Assembly: GCA_963830775.1 (NCBI GenBank) | Contig: CAWHNT010000048.1 | Span: 1 to 21,429 of the forward strand | Length of the DNA: 21,429 nucleotides | Direction of reading: 5' to 3' | Source of the DNA: CAWHNT01 sp963830775 | GTDB taxonomy: Bacteria; Pseudomonadota; Alphaproteobacteria; Geminicoccales; Geminicoccaceae | Shown: in pieces, positions 1 to 7,699 of the stretch | How positions within the stretch are numbered: position 1 is the stretch's first letter | Layout of the letters: each line of letters opens with the position of its first letter | Made by a program: the position numbers and the translations under genes | The notes under the pieces: model-generated | Told to the model about the DNA's origin: nothing | The model's database searches: none | Seen by the model: the letters and a program-made list of their open reading frames with translations, nothing else

Positions 1-2317
1 TGCCCGGGATGGCGCGGCCTCCTTCGGCCACTTCCTTGCGCTTGGCCTTCTCCTGCTTGTAGGCGGTGGTGAAGGCCGTCGCCATTGCGGTGAGGTCCTG
101 CCCATGCTGCGGCTGGCCCGGATCGGCGATCCCATTCTCGCCCCCGAACTGCTCGAGCAGGAACTGCATCCCCTCGAAGCCGTTGCCGCCGTGCGCGAAG
201 CCGGAATGGGTGAGGAAGCCCACCATCGCCTTATTGAGCTGCACCCGCTCCGGGGTCTCCGGGCCGTCCGCGGCCACGGCACCCTTAGCCCCTTGCGCCG
301 AGATCGTGCCCGGGCCGTTGGTGAGCAGGAGCCCCAGCAGCACCTGGATGGCGAAGAGCTGCTCGGGTGCCGGCCGGCCGCCGGTGAGCGCCAGACCGGC
401 GATGCCGGTGACTGTCCACTCCCGGAGCAGGTCGGCGTTCGGAACGCCGCAGAAGCTCTCCCGCTCGTGCTTCGCCCCTTCGACCGAGGCACCGAGGATG
501 GTGCCGTAGAGGGCCAGGTACCAGGGCAGGTTGATGGCCGTGCGGCGGCTGATCCGCTTGCGCAGGAGCGGTCCCCAGGCCAGCGTCAGGGCCACGGCCG
601 CCAGCACCGAGTCGGCCGTGACGTGACCGCCGCCGCCCTGCAGCCGCCGCAGATGGCGGACGAAGACCGAGCGGGTCCCGCGTGCCTCGAGCGCGTCGAG
701 CATCGCCTGGGCCTTGGGGTCCGGGGCCGGCCCGAGGAAACCCTCGCCATCGGCCGGCAGCACCGCGAGACCGAACTCGTCGGTGGCGTCCTGGACCTTG
801 TCGACGAAGAGGTCGACCAGCCGGTCCACCGCCCGGCGGGCACCGTCGACGCGGCGCGGTCCCAGGATGCTCACCGCGGCCGCGATGACGCTGTTGGGCG
901 CGTTGCCGGCAGCGCGGGCGGCATCGGCCGCGGCCAGCATCGGATCGCCGAAGAGGTTGACGTGGGCAGCGATGGCGACGTTGGCGAGCTTGTTGTCGTT
1001 GGGGCCGTTCAGCTCGCGGAGGACGGCCAGGCACAAGTTCGCCTCGAGCGGCTCCCTGGCGGCATCCAGCATCGACACGCCATGCAGGCTCGTCACCTGC
1101 GTCGCCGGGTCCATGATCGAGGCGCCCGAGGTATCCTTCATCGACTGGCGCGGGAAGATCGCACCCACCTGCTGCCGCAGGGCCGCGATCTGCTCGCTGT
1201 AGGGCGGCGGAGCGGTGACGACCGGCAGGTCGAGCTCGCGCGGCAGGTCGAGGCCCTGGCTGTTGCCGAACCAGGCCTTCAGCGAGAGGTCGCCACGGGG
1301 CGCGAAGTCGGGCTCGCAGCCATTCAGCGCCATGACCCGGGTCAGGGCCATGGGGATGTGCGAGATGTTGCTGACGACGGCACCCTTGGCCGAGCAGACC
1401 GGGTGCTCGGGCGTGAAGATGTCGTCGACCCCGAACATCTCCATGAACCAGCGTTCCTTGGCCGCCGCGTCGTCGCCCGAGCCGGCGATGGCGCCTGCAT
1501 GGCCCACGGCCCGGGTCAGCTTCGCCTTCCAGCGGCCGACGACGCAGGCGACCATGGGCTTCGTCGGCTGCAGCTCCTGCTCGTAGTAGCCGCCCGGCTC
1601 GACATAGAGGACGGCGGCCTTGCTGCGGTCGTCGTTGCCCAGCGCCCAGACGAACTCGGGTGCCGCGAAGTGGATGTAGACGTCCTTGCCGCTGGAGATC
1701 AGGGTGGTGGTGCCCCAGCCGGCGGTGGCGAGATAGCTGGCGATCGTGGTGGTGAAGTTGCCGGAGTTGGAGAAGATGGCGACCGAGCCCTTGAGCAGGG
1801 TCTCGCCCGGATTGTCGCCGCCGAGCGCACCGCCGATCCGCACCCGGTTCCAGGAGTCGGCGACGCCCAGGCCGTTGGCACCCAGGATGTCGATGCCCCT
1901 TGCCTGGCCAAGCGCCCGGATCTCGCGGCTGTCGTGCACCGAGACCTTCTCGGTGATGATGACGATCTTCTTCAGATCCGGGTTGACCCGGACGAGCTCC
2001 GCCACGCCGTCGCGCACGGCCGGGGGCGGCAGGTAGATCACGCCGGTGTTGAAGCCGTGGCCGGCGTTCAGGCCGTCGCGGACATTGTTGAAGACCGGGA
2101 TCTCGCCCATCGGCGTCTTCAGCTTCTGCCCCCAGCGGCCGGGCGAGGTGCCGAAGACGACGTTCCCGCCCGAGAAGGCGTGGCTCACCGGCGTGACCTC
2201 GCTCAACTCGCCGCCCATGATGTTGAGGACGCACACACGGTCCTCACGGGTGGCGACCTCCGCCAGCAACTCGATCCCGACATAGTATTTGAAGCCGGGG
2301 GCACCCTGCTTGTACAT
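1..2317 (-). CDS. ATP-citrate-lyase-like large subunit (CoA-ligase alpha + citrate-synthase-like), 3' end outside window
   Basis: An uninterrupted frame starts at ATG 2317 and runs off the left edge, giving at least 772 residues. Residues ~25-330 are a succinyl-CoA-synthetase-alpha-like CoA-binding/ligase module. They include GHAGA with His273, the position of the phosphohistidine in ATP-citrate lyase and succinyl-CoA synthetase. After a linker come two stretches resembling the citrate-synthase part of ATP-citrate lyase: ~430-520 (a SILGPRR segment, like TIGDRFGG) and ~640-740 (TNGPGTISAQ and HGGNGFEG, like DHGPAVSGAH and GDRFGGAL). Neither has His at the SGAH position. Bacterial AclA is about 610 residues, so this protein is clearly longer. 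It lies 52 bp downstream of the ATP-grasp partner and is probably co-transcribed. Expected chemistry is ATP-dependent CoA thioesterification of a citrate-like acid followed by cleavage. The true substrate is unknown, and a pure ligase is possible if the lyase sites are dead. Confidence 0.8.
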   Translation of the reverse strand, partial: MYKQGAPGFKYYVGIELLAEVATREDRVCVLNIMGGELSEVTPVSHAFSGGNVVFGTSPGRWGQKLKTPMGEIPVFNNVRDGLNAGHGFNTGVIYLPPPAVRDGVAELVRVNPDLKKIVIITEKVSVHDSREIRALGQARGIDILGANGLGVADSWNRVRIGGALGGDNPGETLLKGSVAIFSNSGNFTTTIASYLATAGWGTTTLISSGKDVYIHFAAPEFVWALGNDDRSKAAVLYVEPGGYYEQELQPTKPMVACVVGRWKAKLTRAVGHAGAIAGSGDDAAAKERWFMEMFGVDDIFTPEHPVCSAKGAVVSNISHIPMALTRVMALNGCEPDFAPRGDLSLKAWFGNSQGLDLPRELDLPVVTAPPPYSEQIAALRQQVGAIFPRQSMKDTSGASIMDPATQVTSLHGVSMLDAAREPLEANLCLAVLRELNGPNDNKLANVAIAAHVNLFGDPMLAAADAARAAGNAPNSVIAAAVSILGPRRVDGARRAVDRLVDLFVDKVQDATDEFGLAVLPADGEGFLGPAPDPKAQAMLDALEARGTRSVFVRHLRRLQGGGGHVTADSVLAAVALTLAWGPLLRKRISRRTAINLPWYLALYGTILGASVEGAKHERESFCGVPNADLLREWTVTGIAGLALTGGRPAPEQLFAIQVLLGLLLTNGPGTISAQGAKGAVAADGPETPERVQLNKAMVGFLTHSGFAHGGNGFEGMQFLLEQFGGENGIADPGQPQHGQDLTAMATAFTTAYKQEKAKRKEVAEGGRAIPG

Positions 2318-2369
2318 GACTCTTGCCCGTCCTGATCTTGGAGTGACGTCGTCGATCGGCGAGGTTGGC

Positions 2370-3659
2370 TCAGGCAGCCTTGCGCTGGCCGAAGATGCCG
2401 AGCCGCCTCGCGACCTGGTCGCGGCCGCCCGCCTTCATCCAGCGGTCGACCCCTTGCGCGTAGTTGACGACCTCGCTGATCGCCGAGTCGAAGCCGAAGA
2501 AGCGGTAGGGCACGCCCAGCGCCTCCAGCGTGTCCTGGAGCGATCCCATGCCCCGGATCAGGTTCGGTCCGCCCCGCCCGACCACCACGTAGAGCGGTGT
2601 CGGCCCCCGCTCGCCGAAATGCTCGCGCAACGCGTCGCCCATGGCGCGGAAGGTGGTGTGGATGTCGGTGTTGTTCGACTTGCCGCCGATGATGAAGAGG
2701 ACGTTGCTCTGCGCCAGCCAGTACTTGAAGCAGATGCGCGCCACCTCCTTCATCTTCTCGTAAGGCGGGTTGCCGCCGAAGTCGGAGGAGATGATGGCGT
2801 CGTCGCCCAGGACCTCCGAGACGAGCGAGTTGGCACCGCCGCCGAAGGTGGGGGCCAGGATCGTGCCGTTCGGGTTGATGACGTAGACGTCGCTCTGCCC
2901 CTGGTGGGTGCGGAGCTGGTTGATCTCGGTCTCGAACTCGGACTGGTCGGCGGCGAAGAGGTGGGCGGGCAGGCCCAGCCGCTCCCAGCGCGGGTCGTCA
3001 CGGTCGAAGCCGCATTTGAGGTCGCAGGCCACCGGTGTCAGGCGGCCGCGGGCGTCCGGGCGCATGCGGATCGGGTTGAGCTCCAGGGCCGTCATGCCGA
3101 AATCGTGCACCAGCTCCCACAGCCGTGGCAGGTGCTGGACCAGGGGCGAGACGATCTCCCGGGGAGCGCCGAGATCGGAGAGGGCATTAGCGATGACGAA
3201 GGCCTTGAGGCCGGTCAGCGCCTCGAACGGCACCGCCACGATCTGGTCCTTGGTCAGCTCCTCGATGTCGACGCCGCCATGATGCGTGATCGTCACCGTG
3301 GGTGCCCGGAACCGGGTCAAGTCGCTGATCGAGAAATAGACCTCGTGTTGGGCCGGCACGGCCGCCTCGTAGGTGACGCCCTCGGCCGTGGCGCTGACAT
3401 TGCCGTGCTGATGCCGGGCGAAGAACAGCCGCTCGCGCTCGGCCAGCGCCGTCTTCAGGTCCTTGGCACGGCCGACCAGGCCGGCCTTGCCCTTCTTGCC
3501 GATCGCACCCTTGAACACGGGCTTGATGAAGATCATCCCGTGGCGGTCAATCAGGTCCTTGATCTCGGCGGCGCTGGCGTCGGGGCCCAGCACCTCGGGC
3601 ACGGGGAAGTTCACGAAGCGGAGCAGTTTTGAGCCGTGGAGGAGTCCGCTGAGCTGCAT
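2370..3659 (-). CDS. ATP-citrate-lyase-like ATP-grasp subunit (AclB-like)
   Basis: The protein has 429 residues. The start is ATG 3659, preceded by GGAGG at 7-nt spacing; the open frame continues 30 codons upstream but lacks another good start. Residues 1-~240 are an ATP-grasp domain (IFIKP, then LELNPIRM near 140). Residues ~245-425 match the CoA-ligase half of the N-terminal part of human ACLY: FGGGANSL near 270, IIGGKSNNTDIHTTF near 315, and GRGGPNLIRGMG near 361, equivalent to RRGGPNYQEGL. Length fits bacterial AclB (about 400). It should supply ATP for phosphorylating the histidine of the large subunit encoded immediately downstream. The upstream binding-protein gene is separated from it by a strong hairpin. 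The alternative is a beta subunit of a related CoA ligase acting on another di- or tricarboxylate. Family assignment is firm; substrate is inferred. Confidence 0.85.
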   Translation of the reverse strand: MQLSGLLHGSKLLRFVNFPVPEVLGPDASAAEIKDLIDRHGMIFIKPVFKGAIGKKGKAGLVGRAKDLKTALAERERLFFARHQHGNVSATAEGVTYEAAVPAQHEVYFSISDLTRFRAPTVTITHHGGVDIEELTKDQIVAVPFEALTGLKAFVIANALSDLGAPREIVSPLVQHLPRLWELVHDFGMTALELNPIRMRPDARGRLTPVACDLKCGFDRDDPRWERLGLPAHLFAADQSEFETEINQLRTHQGQSDVYVINPNGTILAPTFGGGANSLVSEVLGDDAIISSDFGGNPPYEKMKEVARICFKYWLAQSNVLFIIGGKSNNTDIHTTFRAMGDALREHFGERGPTPLYVVVGRGGPNLIRGMGSLQDTLEALGVPYRFFGFDSAISEVVNYAQGVDRWMKAGGRDQVARRLGIFGQRKAA

Positions 3660-3717
3660 CGTGTAGCCTCCGTGATGGATTCTGATTGGCCAGCAGTGGC
3701 GCTGTTGATGATGTGCC

Positions 3718-3761
3718 GGCCGGGGCGGGCCGCATAGGCTGCGGGACAAGCCGCCCCGGCC
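3718..3761 (-). terminator. nested intercistronic hairpin
   Basis: An 11-bp perfect inverted repeat (GGCCGGGGCGG at 3718-3728 and CCGCCCCGGCC at 3751-3761) encloses a second hairpin (CCGCA at 3730-3734, TGCGG at 3740-3744). It lies between the restored stop of the binding-protein gene (3769) and the start of the ATP-grasp subunit gene (3659). There is no T-run on either strand, so it may be a partial terminator or an mRNA 3'-end stabiliser. Either would let the binding protein be made in excess over the enzymes. Confidence 0.6.
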
Positions 3762-3768
3762 TGGCCGC

Positions 3769-4756
3769 TCAGTCGAGGCTGAGGCCTGCCGACTTGATCA
3801 GCTCGGCCCAGCGCTTCGAATTCGCCCTGCATGAAGGTGGCGAACTCCTCGGGCGCGTTGCCGACGGGCTCGGCACCCTCGATCTCGAGGCTGGCGCGGA
3901 CCCGCTCGCCCTTGAGCAACTCGACGGTTGCCTCGCGCAGTTTGGCCGTCACCTCGGCCGGGGTGCCCTTCGGCACGACGAAGCCGTACCAGGCGCCCGT
4001 GTTGTAATCGGCCCAGCCGCTCTCGGCGATCGTCGGCACGTCGGGCAGGGACTTGCTGCGGGTCTTGGTCGTGACCGCCAGCGCCTTCACCTTGCCGCTC
4101 TTGATGAAGCCGGCCACCGACGGCAGGGTCGTGATCATGAAGTCCAGCCGGCCGCCGATCGTGTCGGTGATTGCGGGACCCGCACCCTTGTAGGGGACGT
4201 GGACCATCTCGAGCTTGGCGGTGTCGGCGAGGAGGAGCGTGGCCAGATGGCTCGCGGAGCCGTTGCCGGCCGAGCCGTAGGTGAACTTGCCGGGCTCCTT
4301 CTGCGCCATGTCGACCAGCTGCTTCAGGTCGGTGAGCGGCGAGTCCTGGGGTACCACGACCACGAGCGGTGCAATGGCCAGAAGCGTGATCGGATCGAAG
4401 GCCGCGAGCGGGTCGATCTTCACGTTCTTGAACAGATGCGGGTTGACGACCATCGGGCCCTGGTTGGCCATGAGCACGGTGTAGCCGTCGGGCTCGGCCT
4501 TGGCGGCCTGGGCCGTGGCGACGTTGCCGCCCGCCGTGCCGTTGTTCTCGACCACCATCTGCTGGCCCAGCTTCTCGCTGACACCCTGGGCCACGACGCG
4601 GGCGATGGCGTCGGTTCCGCCACCGGCGGCATAGGGAACGAGCAGGCGGATGGCCTGGTTCGGGTAGTCGGCGGCAAACGCCGTGAGGCCGGGTGCGGCG
4701 CCAGCCATGAGCAGGCCAAGTGCGGCCGCGGAGAGAAGATAGCGTCTCTTCAACAT
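3769..4756 (-). CDS. tripartite tricarboxylate transporter substrate-binding protein (TctC/Bug family), frameshifted near 3' end
   Basis: Start is ATG 4756 with AGGGAG 7 nt upstream. A cleavable signal peptide (basic MLKRRY, hydrophobic core, cleavage near AFA/ADYPNQ, about residue 28) precedes the Bug-family fold. Typical signatures are IRLLVPYAAGGGTDAIAR, VENNGTAGGNVAT, YGSAGNGSASHL and HVPYKGAGPA. As written, the frame runs past the expected end to a stop at 3611, giving a meaningless tail. Removing one G near 3814 gives the classic ending EFERWAELIKSAGLSLD and a stop at 3771-3769, for 328 residues, the usual family length. No TctA or TctB membrane subunits are present in the window, so this may be an orphan receptor using a permease encoded elsewhere. 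Ligand is probably a di- or tricarboxylate, judging from the neighbouring enzymes. Confidence 0.85.
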
Positions 4757-4781
4757 TGGAAGGCTCCCTGACTGATGGGGG

Positions 4782-5855
4782 TTAGCGGTCGGCGACGAAC
4801 ACCGTCCCGGCGAACAGCCGCCGGGCGGTGCGGACAAGCGAGGCCCGGAGCACGGGCACCGTGGCTCCGGGGGCCGCCAGCTCGAGCTCGATCGGAATGC
4901 GTCCGGCCGGATGCTCGATGGCGACCGTGATGGTCGGGCCGGTGCCCTCGATCCGCGCCACCTCGTGGGCGAGGCTGCCCGGCGTGACGCAGGCGGTGGC
5001 GATGCCGATGGCACCGGTGGCGGCAAGGCTGCGGTGGCAGACCTTGGGCGTGAAGTAGCGGACGGTCAGCGCCCCGCCGGCCCGGGCCGGGGAGACCAGG
5101 ACGGGCTTGGGGATCACCTTGCCGCTGACATCGCCCAGGCCCATGCGCTCACCGGCCTCGCGCCGGATCGCCTCCAGCCGCTCGAAGAAGGCGCGGTCGG
5201 GGTCGAGCTCGGCCGGCGCCTCGTGGCCGGTCTTGCCGAGGTCGGCGGCGCGCATGATGACCATCGGCATAGCCATGTCGATGCAGCTCACTTCCACACC
5301 CTGGATCACGTCACGTGCCGATCCGGTGGGCAGGAGGTGGCCGGTCTTGGAGCCGGCGGCATCGAGGAAGCTGAGCCGGATCGGGGCCGCCGTGCCGGGG
5401 ACGCCGTCGATGGCGGCCGTGCCCTCGTAGGTCACCTGGCCGCCCGGCGTCTGGACGATGGCCTCGATCAGCTTGCCGGTGTTGACGTTGTGGATGCGGA
5501 CGCGGGTCTCGGGGTCGGTACCCTCGACCATCCCGGTCTCGATCGCGAACGGCCCGACGCCGGACAGCATGTTGCCGCAGTTGGGCGAGGTGTCGATCAC
5601 CGCCTCGGCGACCCCGGCCTGGGCGAAGAGATACTCCACGTCGACCTCGGGACGCGCGGAGCGGCTCACGATCGCGATCTTCGAGGTCATGGGATGGCCG
5701 CCGCCGATCCCGTCCACCTGGAGATCGTGCCCCGAGCCCATGATCCCGGCCAGCAGCCGGTCGCGGGCGGCTGGCTCCTGCGGCAGGTCCTCGCCGCGAA
5801 GATAAGGCCCGCGCGAGGTGCCGCCGCGCATCAGAACACATGATATGGCCGTCAC
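4782..5855 (-). CDS. PrpF/GalD-family isomerase (aconitate isomerase or 4-oxalomesaconate tautomerase type)
   Basis: The protein has 357 residues from the GTG at 5855, which has GGGAGAGG just upstream and puts the conserved CVLMRGGTSRG at the N-terminus. The frame is open to an ATG at 5924 (380 residues), but the extra 23 residues look non-conserved and would overlap the regulatory region. The protein has the PrpF version of the diaminopimelate-epimerase fold. GGGHPMTSKIAIV carries Lys59 and SPNCGNM carries Cys93, matching the two residues implicated in PrpF proton transfer. A second half-signature, CHRSLAATGAIGIAT, lies near the C-terminus. Known members isomerise aconitate or methylaconitate, or tautomerise 4-oxalomesaconate. 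It is the first gene of the minus-strand cluster, 25 bp before the binding-protein gene. Next to citrate-lyase-like genes, a role on a tricarboxylate such as trans-aconitate is plausible but unproven. Confidence 0.85.
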   Translation of the reverse strand: MTAISCVLMRGGTSRGPYLRGEDLPQEPAARDRLLAGIMGSGHDLQVDGIGGGHPMTSKIAIVSRSARPEVDVEYLFAQAGVAEAVIDTSPNCGNMLSGVGPFAIETGMVEGTDPETRVRIHNVNTGKLIEAIVQTPGGQVTYEGTAAIDGVPGTAAPIRLSFLDAAGSKTGHLLPTGSARDVIQGVEVSCIDMAMPMVIMRAADLGKTGHEAPAELDPDRAFFERLEAIRREAGERMGLGDVSGKVIPKPVLVSPARAGGALTVRYFTPKVCHRSLAATGAIGIATACVTPGSLAHEVARIEGTGPTITVAIEHPAGRIPIELELAAPGATVPVLRASLVRTARRLFAGTVFVADR

Positions 5856-5917
5856 GTCGCCTCTCCCGATCCTTTGCCGGTTACTGTCCGTCCCGACATC
5901 TCCCGACGCCTCTGAAC

Positions 5918-5969
5918 TTGACATAAGCCTCGTAGTCTGTGAAATGCATTGATCGGAAAGATTGATGCA
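5918..5969. promoter_or_regulatory. divergent promoter region with putative LysR operator
   Basis: This is the gap between the divergent PrpF-family and LysR genes, the usual arrangement for a LysR-controlled cluster. It contains TTGACA (5918-5923). It also contains TGCAT (5945-5949) and ATGCA (5965-5969) as an interrupted palindrome, with ATTGAT repeated directly inside it (5949-5954 and 5961-5966). No convincing -10 box was found for either direction, so promoter positions remain uncertain. Confidence 0.4.
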
Positions 5970-5977
5970 GAACGCAC

Positions 5978-6898
5978 ATGAAAGTCGATCTGGACGATGT
6001 GGCCGCGTTCGTGGCAGTGGCCGAGCTCGGCGGGTTCGGCGTCGCGGCCGAGCAGCTCAACCTCTCGCAGCCGGCGCTCAGCCGCCGCATCCAGAAGCTC
6101 GAGGAGACACTGGGTGTAGCATTACTTGAGCGCACGACCCGCCGGGTCGACCTCACGACGGTCGGCCGCGACTTCTTGCCCAAGGCAAGGCGGCTGCTCG
6201 ACGACCTCGAGGAATCGCTGCTCTCGGTCCGTGCCATCGCCGAGCGCCGCACCGGCCAGGTCAGCGTCGCCTGCGTCCCGACCGCGGCCTACTACTTCCT
6301 CCCCGAGGTCATCCGCGCCTACAACGCGGAGTACCCCAACATCAGCTTCCGCATCGTCGACGAGGGTGCGAACCGCGTCCTGCAGAGCGTGGTCAACGGC
6401 GAGGTCGACCTCGGCATCAACCTCCTGGGCGGCCAGGAGCCCGACATCCTCTTCGACCCGCTCCTGCAGGACCCGTTCGTCCTCGCCTGCCGCAACGACC
6501 ACCCGTTGGCCGAGCGCACGGAGGTCGAGTGGCGCGACCTCGCCGACTACCGCTTCATCACCGTCGGCCGCCTCAGCGGCAACCGCCTCATCCTCGACCT
6601 GGGCCTTGCCGGCCTCGAATGGCGCCCACGCTGGTTCTACGAGGTCCAGCACCTCTCCACCTCGCTGGGCCTGGTCGAAGCAGGGCTGGGCATCTCGGCC
6701 CTGCCGCGGCTCACCATGCCCAGCCACCCGCACCCAGTGCTGGTGGCACGGCCGCTCGTGAACCCGGTGCTTACCCGCACCATGGGCGTCATCCGGCGAA
6801 GGGGGACGACGCTGTCGCCGGCGGCGCGGCAGTTTTATGAGATGCTGATGGAGCGATGGTCCGGTGGTGGTGCACGAACCGGTGAGCGTGCGAAGTAG
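5978..6898 (+). CDS. LysR-family transcriptional regulator
   Basis: The protein has 306 residues, the normal length for the family. The N-terminal winged HTH spans about residues 4-62 (FVAVAELGGFGVAAEQLNLSQPALSRRIQ region, then LGVALLERTTRRVDLT). It is followed by a linker helix and a two-lobed effector domain from about 90 to 295, beginning GQVSVACVPTAAYYFLPEVI. It is transcribed divergently from the PrpF/TctC/ATP-citrate-lyase-like genes, across a 122-bp region containing an interrupted palindrome. It is therefore the likely co-inducer-dependent activator of that cluster; the co-inducer would be the acid being degraded or its first intermediate. It converges with the LRR-gene remnant, whose stop lies 9 bp beyond. 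Confidence 0.92.
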   Translation: MKVDLDDVAAFVAVAELGGFGVAAEQLNLSQPALSRRIQKLEETLGVALLERTTRRVDLTTVGRDFLPKARRLLDDLEESLLSVRAIAERRTGQVSVACVPTAAYYFLPEVIRAYNAEYPNISFRIVDEGANRVLQSVVNGEVDLGINLLGGQEPDILFDPLLQDPFVLACRNDHPLAERTEVEWRDLADYRFITVGRLSGNRLILDLGLAGLEWRPRWFYEVQHLSTSLGLVEAGLGISALPRLTMPSHPHPVLVARPLVNPVLTRTMGVIRRRGTTLSPAARQFYEMLMERWSGGGARTGERAK

Positions 6899-6997
6899 CG
6901 TCAAGCCTCAAGCATGAGCCCATCCTTGAGCCGCTCCGCGAAAGCCATTGGGACTTCCCTCACGCGAGTGCCCGTCAATCGAGACGTGCAGGGCGGT

Positions 6998-7393
6998 GAG
7001 CCCCGCCAGCGGGGCAACGTCGCTCACCCTCGTTACCGCCAGATTGAGGTCCTGCAGGGCTGCGAGGCCCGAAAGCGGGCTCACGTCGCTTACCTCCGTG
7101 CCGCCTAAATCAAGGCTTTGTAAGGCCGTGAGGCCTGATAGGGGCCCCACGTCACTCACCTCAGTACCCCAAAGATCGAGCCTTTGCAGCCCGGTAAGCC
7201 CCGAGAGCGAGGTCACATCGCTGACCTCCGTGCCCGCAAGATCGAGATACTGCAAAGCGATGAGCCCTGACAGTGGGGCCACGTCAGTTACCCCCGTGCC
7301 CCTTAGATCGAGGTGGCGCAGCGCAACGAGACCCGAAAGCGGGCCCACGTCGGTCACCATGGTCTCCATCAGGTCGAGGTGCTGCAAGGCGGT
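6998..7393 (-). repeat. six tandem 22-residue leucine-rich repeats (66-bp units)
   Basis: On the minus strand, six consecutive units follow the pattern xALQxLDLxGTxVSDVxPLSGL, exactly 22 codons each. DNA-level similarity between units is strong. They resemble internalin-type or bacterial short LRRs. The first unit begins at 7393 and the last ends at 6998, followed by a 29-residue tail. The close identity between neighbours suggests recent expansion by unequal crossing over. Confidence 0.85.
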
Positions 7394-7608
7394 GAGCCCC
7401 GACAGCGAGGCTAAGCTCTCGAGCCGTTCAAACTTGAATCCCAAAGAGCGGATGAGCGGCCACCACGCGGATAGTGGAGCACGTCCTTCAAGAATCAATG
7501 CGCGGGCCTCTTCCACCACATCCTGGGGAAGACACGGCCCGGCTAGAGGCGACGCGATCGGCGGAGCCGGTTCTACCTGCGGGCGCCCCTCCTTCGCGAG
7601 CTCTCGCA

Positions 7609-7617
7609 GAGCGTACG
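7609..7617. repeat. left copy of decayed target-site duplication
   Basis: GAGCGTACG abuts the left IR. It aligns with GGGCGCTACG (8853-8862) with one substitution and one missing base. Using the right copy as the ancestral length restores the interrupted host frame (LPADLRSA joined to LRELAKEG). Confidence 0.6.
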
Positions 7618-7636
7618 CAGGGCAAACGGATGAACG
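7618..7636 (+). repeat. left terminal inverted repeat of the IS
   Basis: CAGGGCAAACGGATGAACG is identical over 19 bp to the complement of 8834-8852. The match ends sharply on both sides, which defines the element boundary. Confidence 0.92.
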
Positions 7637-7699
7637 GCTTGTAAGTTTGTTCTGCGGTCTGGCTCTGGCTGATGGGGCTCTCCCTTTCTGGAGACGCCC

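Noticed and set aside
104..2335. Long plus-strand open frame of 743 codons
   Set aside because: It is antisense to the ATP-citrate-lyase-like large subunit. Its product is low-complexity (Arg, Gly, Asp, Val, His) with no family features, as expected opposite a GC-rich gene.
1..3659. Straightforward call of a reductive-TCA ATP-citrate lyase (carbon fixation)
   Set aside because: The large subunit is oversized and lacks the expected catalytic His in both citrate-synthase-like segments, and the neighbours are uptake and isomerase genes. Autotrophy is not supported by the window.
5856..5924. Upstream ATG (5924) as the start of the PrpF-family protein
   Set aside because: The added residues are not conserved-looking and would overlap the regulatory region. 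The GTG at 5855 has a better ribosome site and gives the typical family N-terminus and length.
6998..7393. Regularly spaced repeats as a possible CRISPR array
   Set aside because: The 66-bp period is exactly 22 codons and translates to leucine-rich repeats. There are no short identical repeats separated by unique spacers.
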